The position numbers and the translations under genes were made by a program. The notes under the pieces were generated by a model that had not been told where the DNA came from, ran no database searches, and saw nothing but the letters and a program-made list of their open reading frames with translations. A stretch of DNA of 64,000 nucleotides, from positions 875,223 to 939,222 of the forward strand of contig RPFO01000485.1 of the NCBI GenBank assembly GCA_009746045.1, in the 5' to 3' direction. Origin of the DNA: Mesostigma viride. Lineage: Eukaryota > Streptophyta > Mesostigmatophyceae > Mesostigmatales > Mesostigmataceae. Below are positions 54,891 to 64,000 of this stretch, in pieces. The first letter of the stretch is position 1. Every line of letters starts with the position of its first letter.

Positions 54891-55210
54891 TCAAATGAAC
54901 TCAGTTGGACCTGGGACTTGGCACATGTTCGAAACACATCCCATGCAGCCTGCCCACAAAGCTTCAGGCTGGTTGGATGACAAACTGGTGACAAATGCCA
55001 GCATAAATACCACAAAAATGCAGTTTTTCAGGGTTTTTCAAGGGTTTCATCACACATGTGCATATATAATGACATCAAATGAACTCAGTTGGACCTGGAC
55101 CTTGGCACATGTTCGAAACAAATCCCATGCAGCCTGCCCACAAAGCTTCAGGCTGGTTGGATAACAAATTGGTGACAGATGCTAGCATAAATACCACAGA
55201 AAAAGCAGCT
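54891..55210 (+). repeat. 184-bp satellite array, right part
   Basis: Two copies continue the array (markers at 54996 and 55180) with the same blocks as the left part. The last copy runs into unrelated sequence near 55210. Confidence 0.88.
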
Positions 55211-55328
55211 TTCTATTGTTCTTCCAAGGATTTCATGGCAATCATTCCACCTTGGTGTACAGAAGGTTCCAAACAACACATCATTACATTATGCATCATA
55301 TTTACAATGCAGGAAGGCATACTTGGGG

Positions 55329-55330
<2 letters not shown>

Positions 55331-55410
<80 letters not shown>
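55331..55410. repeat. GCAC tetranucleotide microsatellite
   Basis: Twenty uninterrupted ACGC units, directly followed after 10 bp by the CCCT array. Confidence 0.95.
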
Positions 55411-55411
<1 letters not shown>

Positions 55412-55420
55412 GTCATACCC

Positions 55421-56176
55421 TCCCTCCCTCCCTCCCTCCCTCCCTCCCTCCCTCCCTCCCTCCCTCCCTCCCTCCCTCCCTCCCTCCCTCCCTCCCTCCC
55501 TCCTCCCTCCCTCCCTCCCTCCCTCCCTCCCTCCCTCCCTCCCTCCCTCCCTCCCTCCCTCCCTCCCTCCCTCCCTCCTCCCTCCCTCCCTCCCTCCCTC
55601 CTCCCTCCCTCCCTCCCTCCCTCCCTCCCTCCCTCCCTCCCTCCCTCCCTCCTCCCTCCCTCCCTCCCTCCCTCCCTCCCTCCCTCCCTCCCTCCCTCCC
55701 TCCCTCCCTCCCTCCTCCCTCCCTCCCTCCCTCCCTCCCTCCCTCCCTCCCTCCCTCCTCCCTCCCTCCCTCCCTCCCTCCTCCCTCCCTCCCTCCCTCC
55801 CTCCCTCCCTCCCTCCCTCCCCTCCCTCCCTCCCTCCCTCCCTCCCTCCCTCCTCCCTCCCTCCCTCCCTCCCTCCCTCCCTCCCTCCCTCCCTCCCTCC
55901 CTCCCTCCCCCCTCCCTCCCTCCCTCCCTCCCTCCTCCCTCCCTCCCTCCCTCCCTCCCTCCCTCCCTCCCTCCCTCCCTCCCTCCCTCCCTCCTCCCTC
56001 CCTCCCTCCCTCCCTCCCTCCCTCCCTCCCTCCCTCCCTCCCTCCTCCCTCCCTCCCTCCCTCCCTCCCTCCCTCCCTCCCTCCCTCCCTCCCTCCCTCC
56101 CTCCCTCCCTCCCTCCCTCCCTCCCTCCCTCCTCCCTCCCTCCCTCCCTCCCTCCCTCCCTCCTCCCCCCCTCCCT
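55421..56176. repeat. CCCT tetranucleotide array, ~750 bp
   Basis: (CCCT)n is broken about fifteen times by a one-base-short unit (CTCCTCCC) or by an extra C. The G-rich strand, (AGGG)n, has strong G-quadruplex potential. Open frames of up to 380 codons in all registers are artefacts of the repeat. Confidence 0.96.
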
Positions 56177-56179
56177 CAT

Positions 56180-57168
56180 TCATACACCCGTTCATTCATG
56201 CATGCAGCCGCTCATCATTAACACGCCTCCGTTGGGAAACTCACGGGGTATGAACTATGAAACGGGCGGTAAGAAAGGAAGAAGGACTCAGCCGCCTCCC
56301 CAACATGCCGCCCGGCAAAGGCAGCGATGGGCCGTCCAGGATCGGGGAAACACTGCGCTTTGCCTTGTACGCCGGGGTGCGCAGGCGACGTGCGGGCACT
56401 GTCGCGTGTAAATTTGCCTGCCCGCCCCAGTCCTTCTCGGAACGCCTCCCCAGAGCATGCCGTCATGGTAAGAGCTCTTTTCGCCCGTCGCCGGAAGCTT
56501 AAACCACAAGAATACGCCGGTTAATGACCAGAAAATGGGGGGTTGTCGACGTTATAAACCAGTAGCTGTGGTTTTTCCCGCACCCCGAGCCCACTCCGGA
56601 CGGGGCCAGCAAGCCCCGCCCGCAGGATAAACACCGGGCGATGTTGCTGCGCCCAAGGGAAGTCATATAGCTGCAAGAAAAGACGTAAAAGCGATTAAAA
56701 GCACGACATGCAGTGGTGCCCCTGTCAGCGCTCCTATAATTCTCACTTTTTCGCGGAAGGGGCGTAAAAATCGGAAACGCAAAATTAAGGGAAATCCATC
56801 GCTGGGTTTCTTTGAAATGATGTTAGGAACTGGTAGAATGTGTTCATGACCGCCGAGAGCATGTTTTTCCTGTCTGTGTCTTACCTTGCACACACACGGG
56901 TCGGGCCGGTTGGTGTGCAAAACGCCCGCCTGCTGCCCACGTGCCCTCGCTGCAGAAAAAAAAGAAACTGTTTTTCGGGTTTTTTAATCTACGATACTTT
57001 TCCTTATGTAATCAACGTCCGAACAAGCGAAATAACGTCCAAAATGGTTGCGTAATCAGCTCGCAATAAATTTTCGCGTCACCATAGCCATGCACACCGA
57101 ATTTCAGTCAACATTGCACGCGCGCACCGAATTTCGTCAACTTTCGCGCGGGAATTACCGGGGTGGTA
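56180..57168. other. unassigned part of the insertion, no supported gene
   Basis: Contains short frames only, a CATTCATGCATGCA patch and mixed GC content. The stretch 57090-57150 has TTTCGTCAACTTTCGCGCG-like sequence. Possibly the 3' part of a non-autonomous element ending at the palindrome 57169-57183. Confidence 0.4.
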
Positions 57169-57185
57169 CCGGCGCTGCGCCGGAC

Positions 57186-57892
57186 TGATGTGAATCTATC
57201 CTGCCAATCTGCATCAGGAGGAACTAAATGGCTCTCTAACCGCTAAAACAATCCTGCTACTGAGTTAGGGTAGGCATGAGAGGCCAAGGATTCACACTGG
57301 ATGAGGTTGGCAAGCTCAGGGGCAATACAGGTAGTAAGATAGTGAGGGACTAAAACAGCATCAGAGAGACGCCATCTATTATGATTCTGCCACGACTCTG
57401 TGTTCTGGGTAAGCAACATAATAAAAGTGAAAAGCTGTTGAGGGGTAGACTTGACATCCAGCTAATTGGGAAGGTTAGCAAAGAGGGGAAGAGCAGGAGG
57501 CTTAGGGGGATTCGAAGAGTCAGTTTTTCCCATATGGCCACTATCTTCCACTGCTACATAAGCGGGATAGAAGGAAGGAAGAGGAAAGGTTTTGGGTAGG
57601 GGTCGAGAAGGGGCCACCGTTTCAGACTGGTGCCCATAGGAGAAAGGAACAGTATATTGCTCACGAAGAGAGGAGTAGGCAAAATGATCATAATTTCTAT
57701 CATCTAGGGGCATGGTGCTGAAATCACTATTACTTCTAAATCAGCCACACGGGTAGGGACCTGGGCTGCCTCATAGGCCGTCTCAGGGTAGGACCAGGAA
57801 GCAGGTGGGTAAAATGGAACTGCACTAGGGCGCCCAGAGGGGCCGACAGGGGCAGAGGTACGACCCGTGTTAAAAGCAGGCATGGAAGGCAC
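57186..57892 (-). pseudogene. gypsy gag N-terminal part
   Basis: Frame 57892: MPSMPAFNTGRTSAPVGPSG ... AQVPTRVADLEVIVIS. After a frameshift it continues PLDDRNYDHFAYSSLREQYT ... LFANLPNQLDVKSTPQQLFT, WQNHNRWRLSDAVLVPHYLT and CESLASHAYPNSVAGLF, then a stop and RLESHLVPPDADWQDRF. The remaining gag lies at 52321 and below. The degree of decay matches the rest of the gypsy element. Confidence 0.7.
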
Positions 57893-57899
57893 AGAGTGG

Positions 57900-58423
57900 G
57901 AAGGAGGCCTAGAAACATTGTTAGTTAGTGAGGACCTGCTAGTTAGTCTCCATGCTTTGCTGTAGACTAAGTCTCAAAGGCATTGTGAATACAACGTATG
58001 AATAAGCCTTGTAAACCTACGTTGGTATGTGAATATAAATACCACGTGGGCTATGCAGATAGGAATGCTAGTCGAGTCGCATACGTTTCCCTAGATAGGT
58101 ACTTTGGGTACTGGGGTACGTGACAGATGTCAGTACCCAGTATACGTAGTGTCCTGTCATTGGACGGTACTAGAGTATCCTAGATAGGGACCGTACTGCA
58201 GCGTGCATTGATCTGTGATCACACGATGCAGTGACTAGACTGCTACCTGTCATCGTGCGGCCTCGGGCCAACGGTCTGCACCCAACGGTCACTGGCGGCG
58301 CAGCCAGTGAGAGGAACGTTGATAAAGGGTAAACCTATTTTCTAATGAACCAAGCAATTCATTGCTCTCAGCACACAGTGTTCTCAAGCAATATACCACG
58401 TCGTTCATTTCTCATTTCCTAAC
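57900..58423. promoter_or_regulatory. probable LTR or leader region between two divergent elements
   Basis: This non-coding 0.5 kb lies between the 5' end of the minus-strand gypsy gag and the plus-strand element that follows. A good TATA box (TATAAATA, about 58036) points right; TATTTATA is its complement. Several short inverted repeats (GTACTGGGGTACGTGACAGA / CAGTACCCAG) occur. Without a second copy I cannot draw LTR ends or decide which element it belongs to. Confidence 0.35.
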
Positions 58424-58483
58424 TTGAATTTTATAAACGCTCTTCAGCAACATCAAACTCAACAACGGTTCAAACCGGCACTG

Positions 58484-58917
58484 GAAAAAAAAAAAAAAAA
58501 AAAAAAAAAAAAGAAAAGAAAAAAAAAAAAAGAGAAAAAGAAACTACATCTTGGGGACGACGATGATGATCAGCGTCGTCCGCCAGACAACAGGGCATCG
58601 GCTGATGTCGGTGCGCCTGCATGCAATAACAACAAAACAAAAAGAAGACAAAGAAAAAGAAAACAAAAGAACAACCATGACAATACCAGCCAGGTGGAGG
58701 GTCCGGCTGCCGCGAGGCAGTCCGAACAACCCCCCTCCCCTGTGCGCCAGCCGGTGGCGGAGCCGGTTCCCCTACGGGGCACCGACCAACCCTCTTCCCC
58801 GGCGGCTGCGACAGCAGCACCCACTGCTGGAGCAGCCATGGCGGCGGCAATGCGGCAGGAAAACAACCCCCCAGGAGGCACCGGCCCCGCGCCGGCCCCT
58901 GGGGCTTCCAGCGTAAG
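58484..58917 (+). CDS. basic then Pro/Ala-rich ORF, unidentified
   Basis: An A-rich tract (58484-58555, encoding Lys runs) leads into an acidic DDDDDQRRPP, a basic KTKRRQRKRKQKNNHDN and a Pro/Ala/Gln-rich segment to GPAPAPGASS. A possible donor site (AGC|GTAAGC) at about 58912 follows. No ATG precedes the frame. It may be the start of the copia-like gag or an exon of a host gene; neither is proven. Confidence 0.3.
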
Positions 58918-59515
58918 CAAGTCCGTTGCTTTCTTTCCTCATGCATGCTCTGATATAATGCTCAAGAGCGGTGGCTATCTTTTCAACATATCATAACCAA
59001 ACAGAAAGCTATCGCTGCAGCATGAGGAGCTAGCATAGAAACGCTCCAGCTGTTATGTGATAAAAGCACTCCTGGCCTATCCCCATCGCCGGCGGTGGGC
59101 GGCCTGGGCTGGACGGCATATGCAAACGAGACAAGTATCTCCGTCCACCCCAACGTGACTTATCTGAATGAATGTCATGTCTTTTGAACGCAGATCTCCC
59201 CATTTTATTTGGGATGAGTGTAAGGGTATTGTTGCTTTCTTGGCAGCACAGCCTCTACCCTCTAGGGAGACTGTTGATCCTCTCTATGTCAGGGCTGAGG
59301 GCCCTTAATCAAACCCACTGCTGTCAATCTCCCTAGACATGGAGCTTGCCCAGCCGCCGCACATAATCAATAACGCATGCAGTAGTGGCAGAAGCCATTA
59401 CCAAACGCATGTACTTGCGGGTAAAGATATGGCTGGTGCTAACGCTCAAGCAGCACCGGGAGGCAATAACAAGAAACACTAACAGATCACAAACAAACAA
59501 ACAAAACTGTTACCA
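58918..59515. other. no supported gene
   Basis: Short frames only. The stretch lies between the Pro/Ala-rich ORF and the 70-bp repeat, and may be intron or leader of the copia-like element. Confidence 0.4.
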
Positions 59516-59775
59516 AACCATGGTTGGTGTTGAGGCAGCACAGATGCTGTCCTCTCATTACAAGCAAACAAATGAAACTGTTACCAAACCATGGTTGGTG
59601 TTGAGGCAGCACAGATGCTGTCCTCTCACTGCAAACAAACAAACGAAACTGTTACCAAACCATGGTTGACCAGTGTTGAGGCAGCACAGCTTCTGTCCTC
59701 TCATTACAAGCAAACAAACGAAAATGCTACCAAACCATGGTGGGTTTTGAGGCAGCAAAGATACTGTCCTCTCAA
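59516..59775. repeat. ~70-bp tandem repeat, four copies
   Basis: CCATGGTTGGTGTTGAGGCA begins at about 59518 and 59588, with diverged copies at 59660 and 59737. Each contains a CTGTCCTCTCA(T/C) and an AAACAAA(C/T)GAAA block. Confidence 0.88.
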
Positions 59776-59852
59776 TCAATACAATGAACAAACAAGAAAA
59801 GCTGCGATTAATTAATTAACAATAACAATACCAACAACAGGCCCTCACAGGG

Positions 59853-59856
59853 CAAT

Positions 59857-59906
<50 letters not shown>
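59853..59906. repeat. CAA trinucleotide microsatellite
   Basis: About 18 perfect (CAA) units just upstream of the zinc-knuckle coding sequence. In that frame they would encode Asn or Gln/Thr runs. Confidence 0.95.
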
Positions 59907-59907
<1 letters not shown>

Positions 59908-60092
59908 AGGCAACCTGGCAACCCTGGAAGGGTCAGGTGCCTGAGGTGCTTCCAGACGGGGCACAGCCGCAACCAGTGCAACCACAACCCTACACTGGTC
60001 AACAATGTGGATCTCTGCCCAGGCTGCCACTACACGAGGCACAACCTGGCCAGCTCCAGGCAGCCGTTGCAACAGGCCTCGCTACCCAACTC
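59907..60092 (+). pseudogene. copia-like gag zinc-knuckle segment
   Basis: In the frame ending at 60092 the translation reads RCLRCFQTGHSRNQCNHNPT, a complete C-x2-C-x4-H-x4-C knuckle, followed by LCPGCHYTRHN, a possible second Cys/His cluster. A stop follows at 60090-60092, and coding continues in another frame (FSHLAYSEDDDLITIGDGSQ). Confidence 0.75.
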
Positions 60093-60245
60093 AATGTGAG
60101 TTCTCTCACCTTGCTTACTCTGAGGATGATGATCTCATTACCATTGGGGATGGCAGCCAGGGCATAATTGATTTTGAGGCAGCAACCTTACTGTCCTCCC
60201 AACACCCTGTACTGGAACCTTACATAAAAGCACTAACCCCCACTG

Positions 60246-61210
60246 TTGACAACTCCATTGATATCAAGGAGCTTGCTCACCAGCTGCTGCCTAGCCATGG
60301 GTCATGAAACAGTGGCTGAGGAACTAGCCAGACGGCTGGGGGGTAGTAGCATGGGAAAACCACTCAGGAATGCAGTAAAACTGGCTAGACAACACTGTCA
60401 AGAATGTCAGTTTAACAGCCCCAAACCTAAAAAATGGCATACTGCAACTCCTTCCACCACTAGAGGCATGATAGTGGTGGAAGATGGGGGATGTGATGCA
60501 CATCAACAAAGATGTCCAGCCCTACCTGATCCTAAAAGATTCATGGTCCAGGTTCACAGTAATGGAACCCCTACCTGGCATGCATGATGTCTGCAGGGCA
60601 GCTACGTGTTGCACTCATGATTGCTTTACCCAGATTCTACCCAGTTGACAGAATTTTGCTTGATCAACAATTTTCTTGTCTGACTGACCTGGAAGGGTGT
60701 GAAGCAATCGAGATTGCTGGGCTGGAAGATCATGAGGGTCAGGGGGTCATTGAAAGAACCATCAGATCTGTCAAAACCCTACTAGCCAAAAATCCTTCCA
60801 AGGATGCTACTTCAGGGGTCTATTGTGACAGGGCACTCTGGTGCCATGAAATGTGCACAACCCTAAACATGAGACCTGTCTTGCATGCCAAGTGGGGTGA
60901 AGTAATCCCAGCAGGCCTGCAGGCAGGTGTATATCCCCCAGAGGTGATAGCACTGTACAACACTGCACGTGCACAAACCTCAGCAAAACTGGCAGAAAAA
61001 GATAAAACCCATCCCAGGCCAGTATTCCAAAAAGGTGATCAAGTTCTCTATTACAAGGAAAACCGCTTTGGTAAGGTTGGAACTTGGCTAGGTCCAGTTA
61101 CCATCCGTGGATTTACCAAAAACAGCAAGACCGTGGAGGTCAAGCACAATATCAATGGGAAGCGTCATAGGGTGAGCTGTCATAGAATTAAGAAGTATTA
61201 TTCTCCCATG
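60246..61210 (+). pseudogene. copia-like integrase, frameshifted
   Basis: The zinc-binding part is ARQHCQECQFNSPKPKKWH, with His residues upstream. The core begins in another frame (GDVMHINKDVQPYLILKDSW, first Asp). From 60584 an open frame gives RILLDQQFSCLTDLEGCEA (second Asp) and QGVIERTIRSVKTLLAKN (Glu); the Asp-Glu spacing of about 29 is shorter than the usual 35. The C-terminal part KGDQVLYYKENRFGKVGTWL, then GPV, resembles the GPY/F module more often seen in gypsy integrases. The product would insert cDNA into the genome. Confidence 0.68.
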
Positions 61211-61569
61211 GCAGACGTGCCTGGGGAAGAGTCTTTAAGCATGGACTCACTACTTCTATCTGGCAACTCCAGCATGCCCAGCAGTAGCCCTGAGCCACCA
61301 ATTACTGCTGTTGACAGCACCACAGCACCCTCTGTGAACCCTTCCACCCTCAGTGAAGCCAGGCCCACTTCACAACCTGGGGATCGCTTAACCAGGCACG
61401 AGGTAGCTGGGTTGGAAGCATTAGCTCAGCCCCAAGGCACCAAATTGTCTGCCAACCCTCCCGCTCTGAGGTCAAGATTGGCAGTCGCCTTGCAAGCATT
61501 ACACAGGTCACATAAGCAACAAGCTGCTGTGGCCGAAGGGTTGGCAAAAGTCTCAGCTGTGTGCACTAG

Positions 61570-61830
61570 TCAGGACCCCTGGACCCTGGCAATAGACACT
61601 CAGGCACAGGTCAGTGTGATCAGTGCACAAGCCATCCCTGGTCTTGAGATTGCACCTTCATTTTGGGCACGGGTGCAGGATTTCTCAGGCCAAAGCTCAC
61701 TGGATGTAGTGGGACAGGTGATGCTCCCTATACTTGGTATTTAGACACCCTTCCAGGTGGTGGAGGGGTACTCTGGTAACACCTTGTTGGGGGAACCTTT
61801 TGTATCCTATCCTGGGGTGCTTATCTCAGC
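61570..61830 (+). pseudogene. retropepsin-like protease between IN and RT
   Basis: WTLAIDTQAQVSVISAQAIP (Asp at nt 61595) matches the catalytic D-T-G-A-x-V-S-V-I-S of retropepsins, with Gly changed to Gln. Then FSGQSSLDVVGQVMLPILG is followed, after a stop/frameshift at 61742, by FQVVEGYSGNTLLGEPFV, the usual C-terminal LLG block. The Gly-to-Gln change in the active-site loop would probably inactivate it. No second protease was found upstream of the integrase. Confidence 0.65.
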
Positions 61831-62016
61831 TAATGAGCTCAGTGTCACAGGGGTGGGTGCAGTTCCTCTGGACCACTTTAAAATCCCTCTCTCCAGTATT
61901 GTCCCTGGTATGGATGCTGTCATCAAGGCAGTCAACACTCAGTATGCACCAGGGGAGATCCCTGATTTGGACAAGTTAGTGCACAGCCAGTTCCTCCATC
62001 CCTCAGCCTTTGGGCC

Positions 62017-62840
62017 ATGGGTAAGTGGGACATAGCCATGCACTCACCCCACCAAATCTCCCACGTCATACAAGAATGCAAAACACAAAAAGGGTTTACC
62101 AAGTGGCTGATGGCCATTGTCCACCAAGCCAGGCAGGAATGGGTCCTGCCCAACCCCAAAAACCCTCAATACAAACCTCCTGTCACCCCTTCATGGGACG
62201 TGCCAGAGGGAGCCAAAAAGCTCAGATTAAAATTTGTTCTCAAACAAAAACCACAAAAAGTGGGCTCCCCAATCTTCCATGCCAGACCATGTGTCACAGA
62301 ATTAAAGGGGACATCCACACTGCCAAAAGGGGAAACCTACACACCTGGGTTGCAACAAACCTCACTCAGGATCATGCTCTCCCTATTCCTACACAACCTC
62401 AATACAGGACAAGACTATGTCTGCAAAGCCACTGATATTAAAAGGGCCTTCCTCAGGGGGGACCCAGAAAAGGCTGAATCTGTGTGGAAAGGGAAGGTGT
62501 ACGTGGTAGACACCCCAGCTGTGTGGAAACCTTACATTGATGAGCCCCACCTTATCATCAACAATGGGGTGGAAGGGCTTGTCAGTGCCCCAAAAATTTT
62601 CAGAGACTCAGCAGAGGAAGTATTCAAAAAGCTCAAGGCCACGTATGATGACCTGGACCCATGCTTTTTTGTTGTACCCACCCCCTCTGGACGGCTGTTC
62701 TTTGTGTGGCATGGAGATGACCAACTCATTTGTGGGCCTAGAGCTGAGGTGAAAACCTTTATTCAGCAGGTCCAGGAATCATATGAGATTGGCAAACAGG
62801 TGGAATTGAGCACAACCCCCATCCAGTTCTGTGGCATCAT
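62017..62840 (+). pseudogene. copia-type reverse transcriptase, truncated
   Basis: PIFHARPCVTELKG (fingers), SLRIMLSLFLHNLNTG, YVCKATDIKRAFLRGD (first catalytic Asp, copia D-x3-AFL-x-G pattern), VEGLVSAPKIFRDSAEEVFK (motif 4 region) and FFVWHGDDQLICG (motif 5, usual YVDD replaced by HGDD, about 62710-62721), then STTPIQFCGI. The copia pattern stops at about 62840, where unrelated sequence begins. The HGDD change leaves both Asp residues intact. Confidence 0.8.
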
Positions 62841-62966
62841 CCCTAGCCTAATATGGATTTGTACTAGAGCACGCCATTTGTACTTCATTTTTCAAAGTTG
62901 CATTTCTATGCATCTAACATCTCAACTAAAGTCTTTGAGGAAGGGGAAGTTCATAGGACCTGTGAC

Positions 62967-63690
62967 ACCGTGACACCGTGACACCGTGACACCGTGACAC
63001 CACCATGGCGCCTCATATTGCATGTAAACACACATCTTTGCACATTTAGTGATTAAGTAATGGGGATTATATGTCTATTTGATGGTGACAAGGTTGCCCT
63101 AGATGACCTGGACAACGTGACACCGTGACACCGTGACACCGTGACACCGTGACTCGGTGACACCACCATGGCGCCTCATATTGCATGTAAACACACATCT
63201 TTGCACATTTAGTGATTAAGTAATGGGGATTATATGTCTATTTGATAATGACAAGGTTGCCCTAGATGACCTGGACACCGTGACTCCGTGACACCGTGAC
63301 ACCGTGACACCGTGACACCGTGACACCACCATGGCGCCTCATATTGCATGTAAACACACATCTTTGCACATTTAGTGATTAAGTAATGGGGATTATATGT
63401 CTATTTGATGATGACAAGGTTGCCCTAGATGACCTGGACAACGTGACACCGTGACACCGTGACACCGTGACACCGTGACACCGTGACACCACCATGGCGC
63501 CTCATATTGCATGTAAACACACATCTTTGCACATTTAGTGATTAAGTAATGGGGATTATATGTCTATTTGATAATGACAAGGTTGCCCTAGATGACCTGG
63601 ACACCGTGACTCCGCACGTGACACCGTGACACCGTGACACCGTGACACCGTGACACCGTGACACCGTGACACCACCATGGCGCCTCATAT
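62967..63690 (+). repeat. nested tandem repeat: ~163-bp unit with internal GTGACACC array
   Basis: CACCATGGCGCCTCATATTG occurs at 63001, 63164, 63327, 63490 and 63673, giving periods of 163, 163, 163 and 183 bp. Between units lie 4-8 copies of the 8-bp GTGACACC; the last gap is longer because it gained extra octamers. The non-octamer part (ATTGCATGTAAACACACATC ... GATGACCTGGACA) is nearly identical among units, so the array is young. Confidence 0.95.
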
Positions 63691-64000
63691 TGCATGTAAA
63701 GACACATCTTTGCAGAATTGTATTGACATTGTAGTTGTCTAACTATACACATGTAAGCATTCACAAATTGCAGCTAAGCGTTTATTAATTGCTGCTTGCC
63801 TTGACAATATTTAAGCATGCACATAATTTATTTCAGCATGGTACGTGGGAACACATCATGTGACTGTATAAAAGAGACAACTAAGTATATTCATGGGTGC
63901 CTCATTGACATCATACATGTCTAACTTAAAATGAAAAATTATAACACATTCTCATTGAGTCGTTATAGTGAGGGACATTTATGACATAGAGTCATCATTA
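63691..64000. other. AT-rich end of window, no gene seen
   Basis: No ORF or repeat of note. The sequence leaves the tandem array at GTAAAGACACATCTTTGCAG and continues AT-rich to the end. Confidence 0.5.

Larger units (their letters stand above)
52346..57185. mobile_element. 4.8-kb insertion splitting the gypsy gag
   Basis: Gag coding can be followed on both sides: 57892 down to about 57190 (ending PPDADWQDRF) and again from about 52340 (FQGGKMAFWND). Between them lie satellite, an ORF1-only element, microsatellites and unassigned DNA. The right end has a GC palindrome CCGGCGC-T-GCGCCGG (about 57169-57183) followed by ACTGAT, and the left end begins near TCTAGG. This resembles Helitron ends (5' TC, 3' hairpin plus CTRR), but exact borders and flanking bases are not certain. 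Confidence 0.45.
59907..62840 (+). mobile_element. copia-like LTR retrotransposon remnant with order gag-IN-PR-RT
   Basis: On the plus strand: gag zinc knuckle (59925-60010), integrase (about 60300-61210), aspartic protease (61570-61830) and copia-type RT (62030-62840). The element ends abruptly in the RT at about 62840 and has several frameshifts. In standard copia elements the protease precedes integrase; here the only protease-like segment lies between integrase and RT. No RNase H or 3' LTR is present. Confidence 0.75.

Noticed and set aside
55079..56411. Pro-Ser-Leu and Arg-Glu-Gly repeat ORFs up to 380 codons
   Set aside because: They are artefacts of (CCCT)n in all six frames.
36558..58423. 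One single LTR element from the LTR at 36.56 kb to the gag start at 57.9 kb
   Set aside because: No copy of the 574-bp LTR is found near 57.9-58.4 kb and the integrase is broken at 48673, so two different elements are more likely.

Overview
This 64-kb window is eukaryotic nuclear DNA. It shows GT-AG introns, long microsatellites and satellites, and dense nested retro- and DNA transposons. There is no operon structure, CRISPR array or rRNA. A Penelope-like element with an N-terminal GIY-YIG nuclease (a type described from green algae and other protists), together with Ala/Gly/Pro-rich proteins and GC-rich simple repeats, suggests a green alga or related protist. I cannot name the species.

Layout. 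1-2.4 kb: hexanucleotide repeats. 2.39-3.0 kb: a perfect inverted repeat with 296-bp arms and a gene fragment at its right edge. 3.87-5.62 kb: an unknown long ORF after an Ala/Gly repeat. 6.26-7.0 kb: a ~172-bp satellite. 7.4-8.84 kb: an unknown three-exon gene. 8.9-15.3 kb: non-LTR retrotransposon pieces (a truncated LINE with RT, 3' ends of other LINEs, an ORF1-only element with target-site duplication) and Penelope fragments. 16.2-27.3 kb (minus strand): the main host gene, a nine-exon J-domain membrane protein of about 2,115 residues with a large Cys-rich domain. 27.3-33.6 kb: small inverted-repeat elements and scattered exons of a probable beta-solenoid protein gene. 33.6-36.56 kb: nested direct repeats. 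36.56-48.67 kb: an LTR element on the minus strand, carrying a Penelope element (38.38-42.97 kb) and a CACTA-type DNA element (43.35-47.94 kb). 48.67-57.9 kb: a minus-strand Ty3/gypsy element whose gag is split by a 4.8-kb insertion that holds a 184-bp satellite, a second ORF1-only element and CCCT/GCAC microsatellites. 58-62.8 kb: a plus-strand copia-like element whose protease lies between integrase and reverse transcriptase. 62.97-63.7 kb: a nested variable tandem repeat.

The nesting gives a relative history. The Penelope and CACTA elements entered an older LTR element. An ORF1-only element entered a satellite array: removing it with one target duplication restores the 184-bp period exactly. 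That array in turn lies inside a broken gypsy gag. The ORF1-only elements and the RT-bearing LINE end in the same CAAC-loop stem-loop and AATT-type tail, which suggests the small elements use the reverse transcriptase of the large one. Gene models were read by eye from splice sites and frames; no database search was possible.
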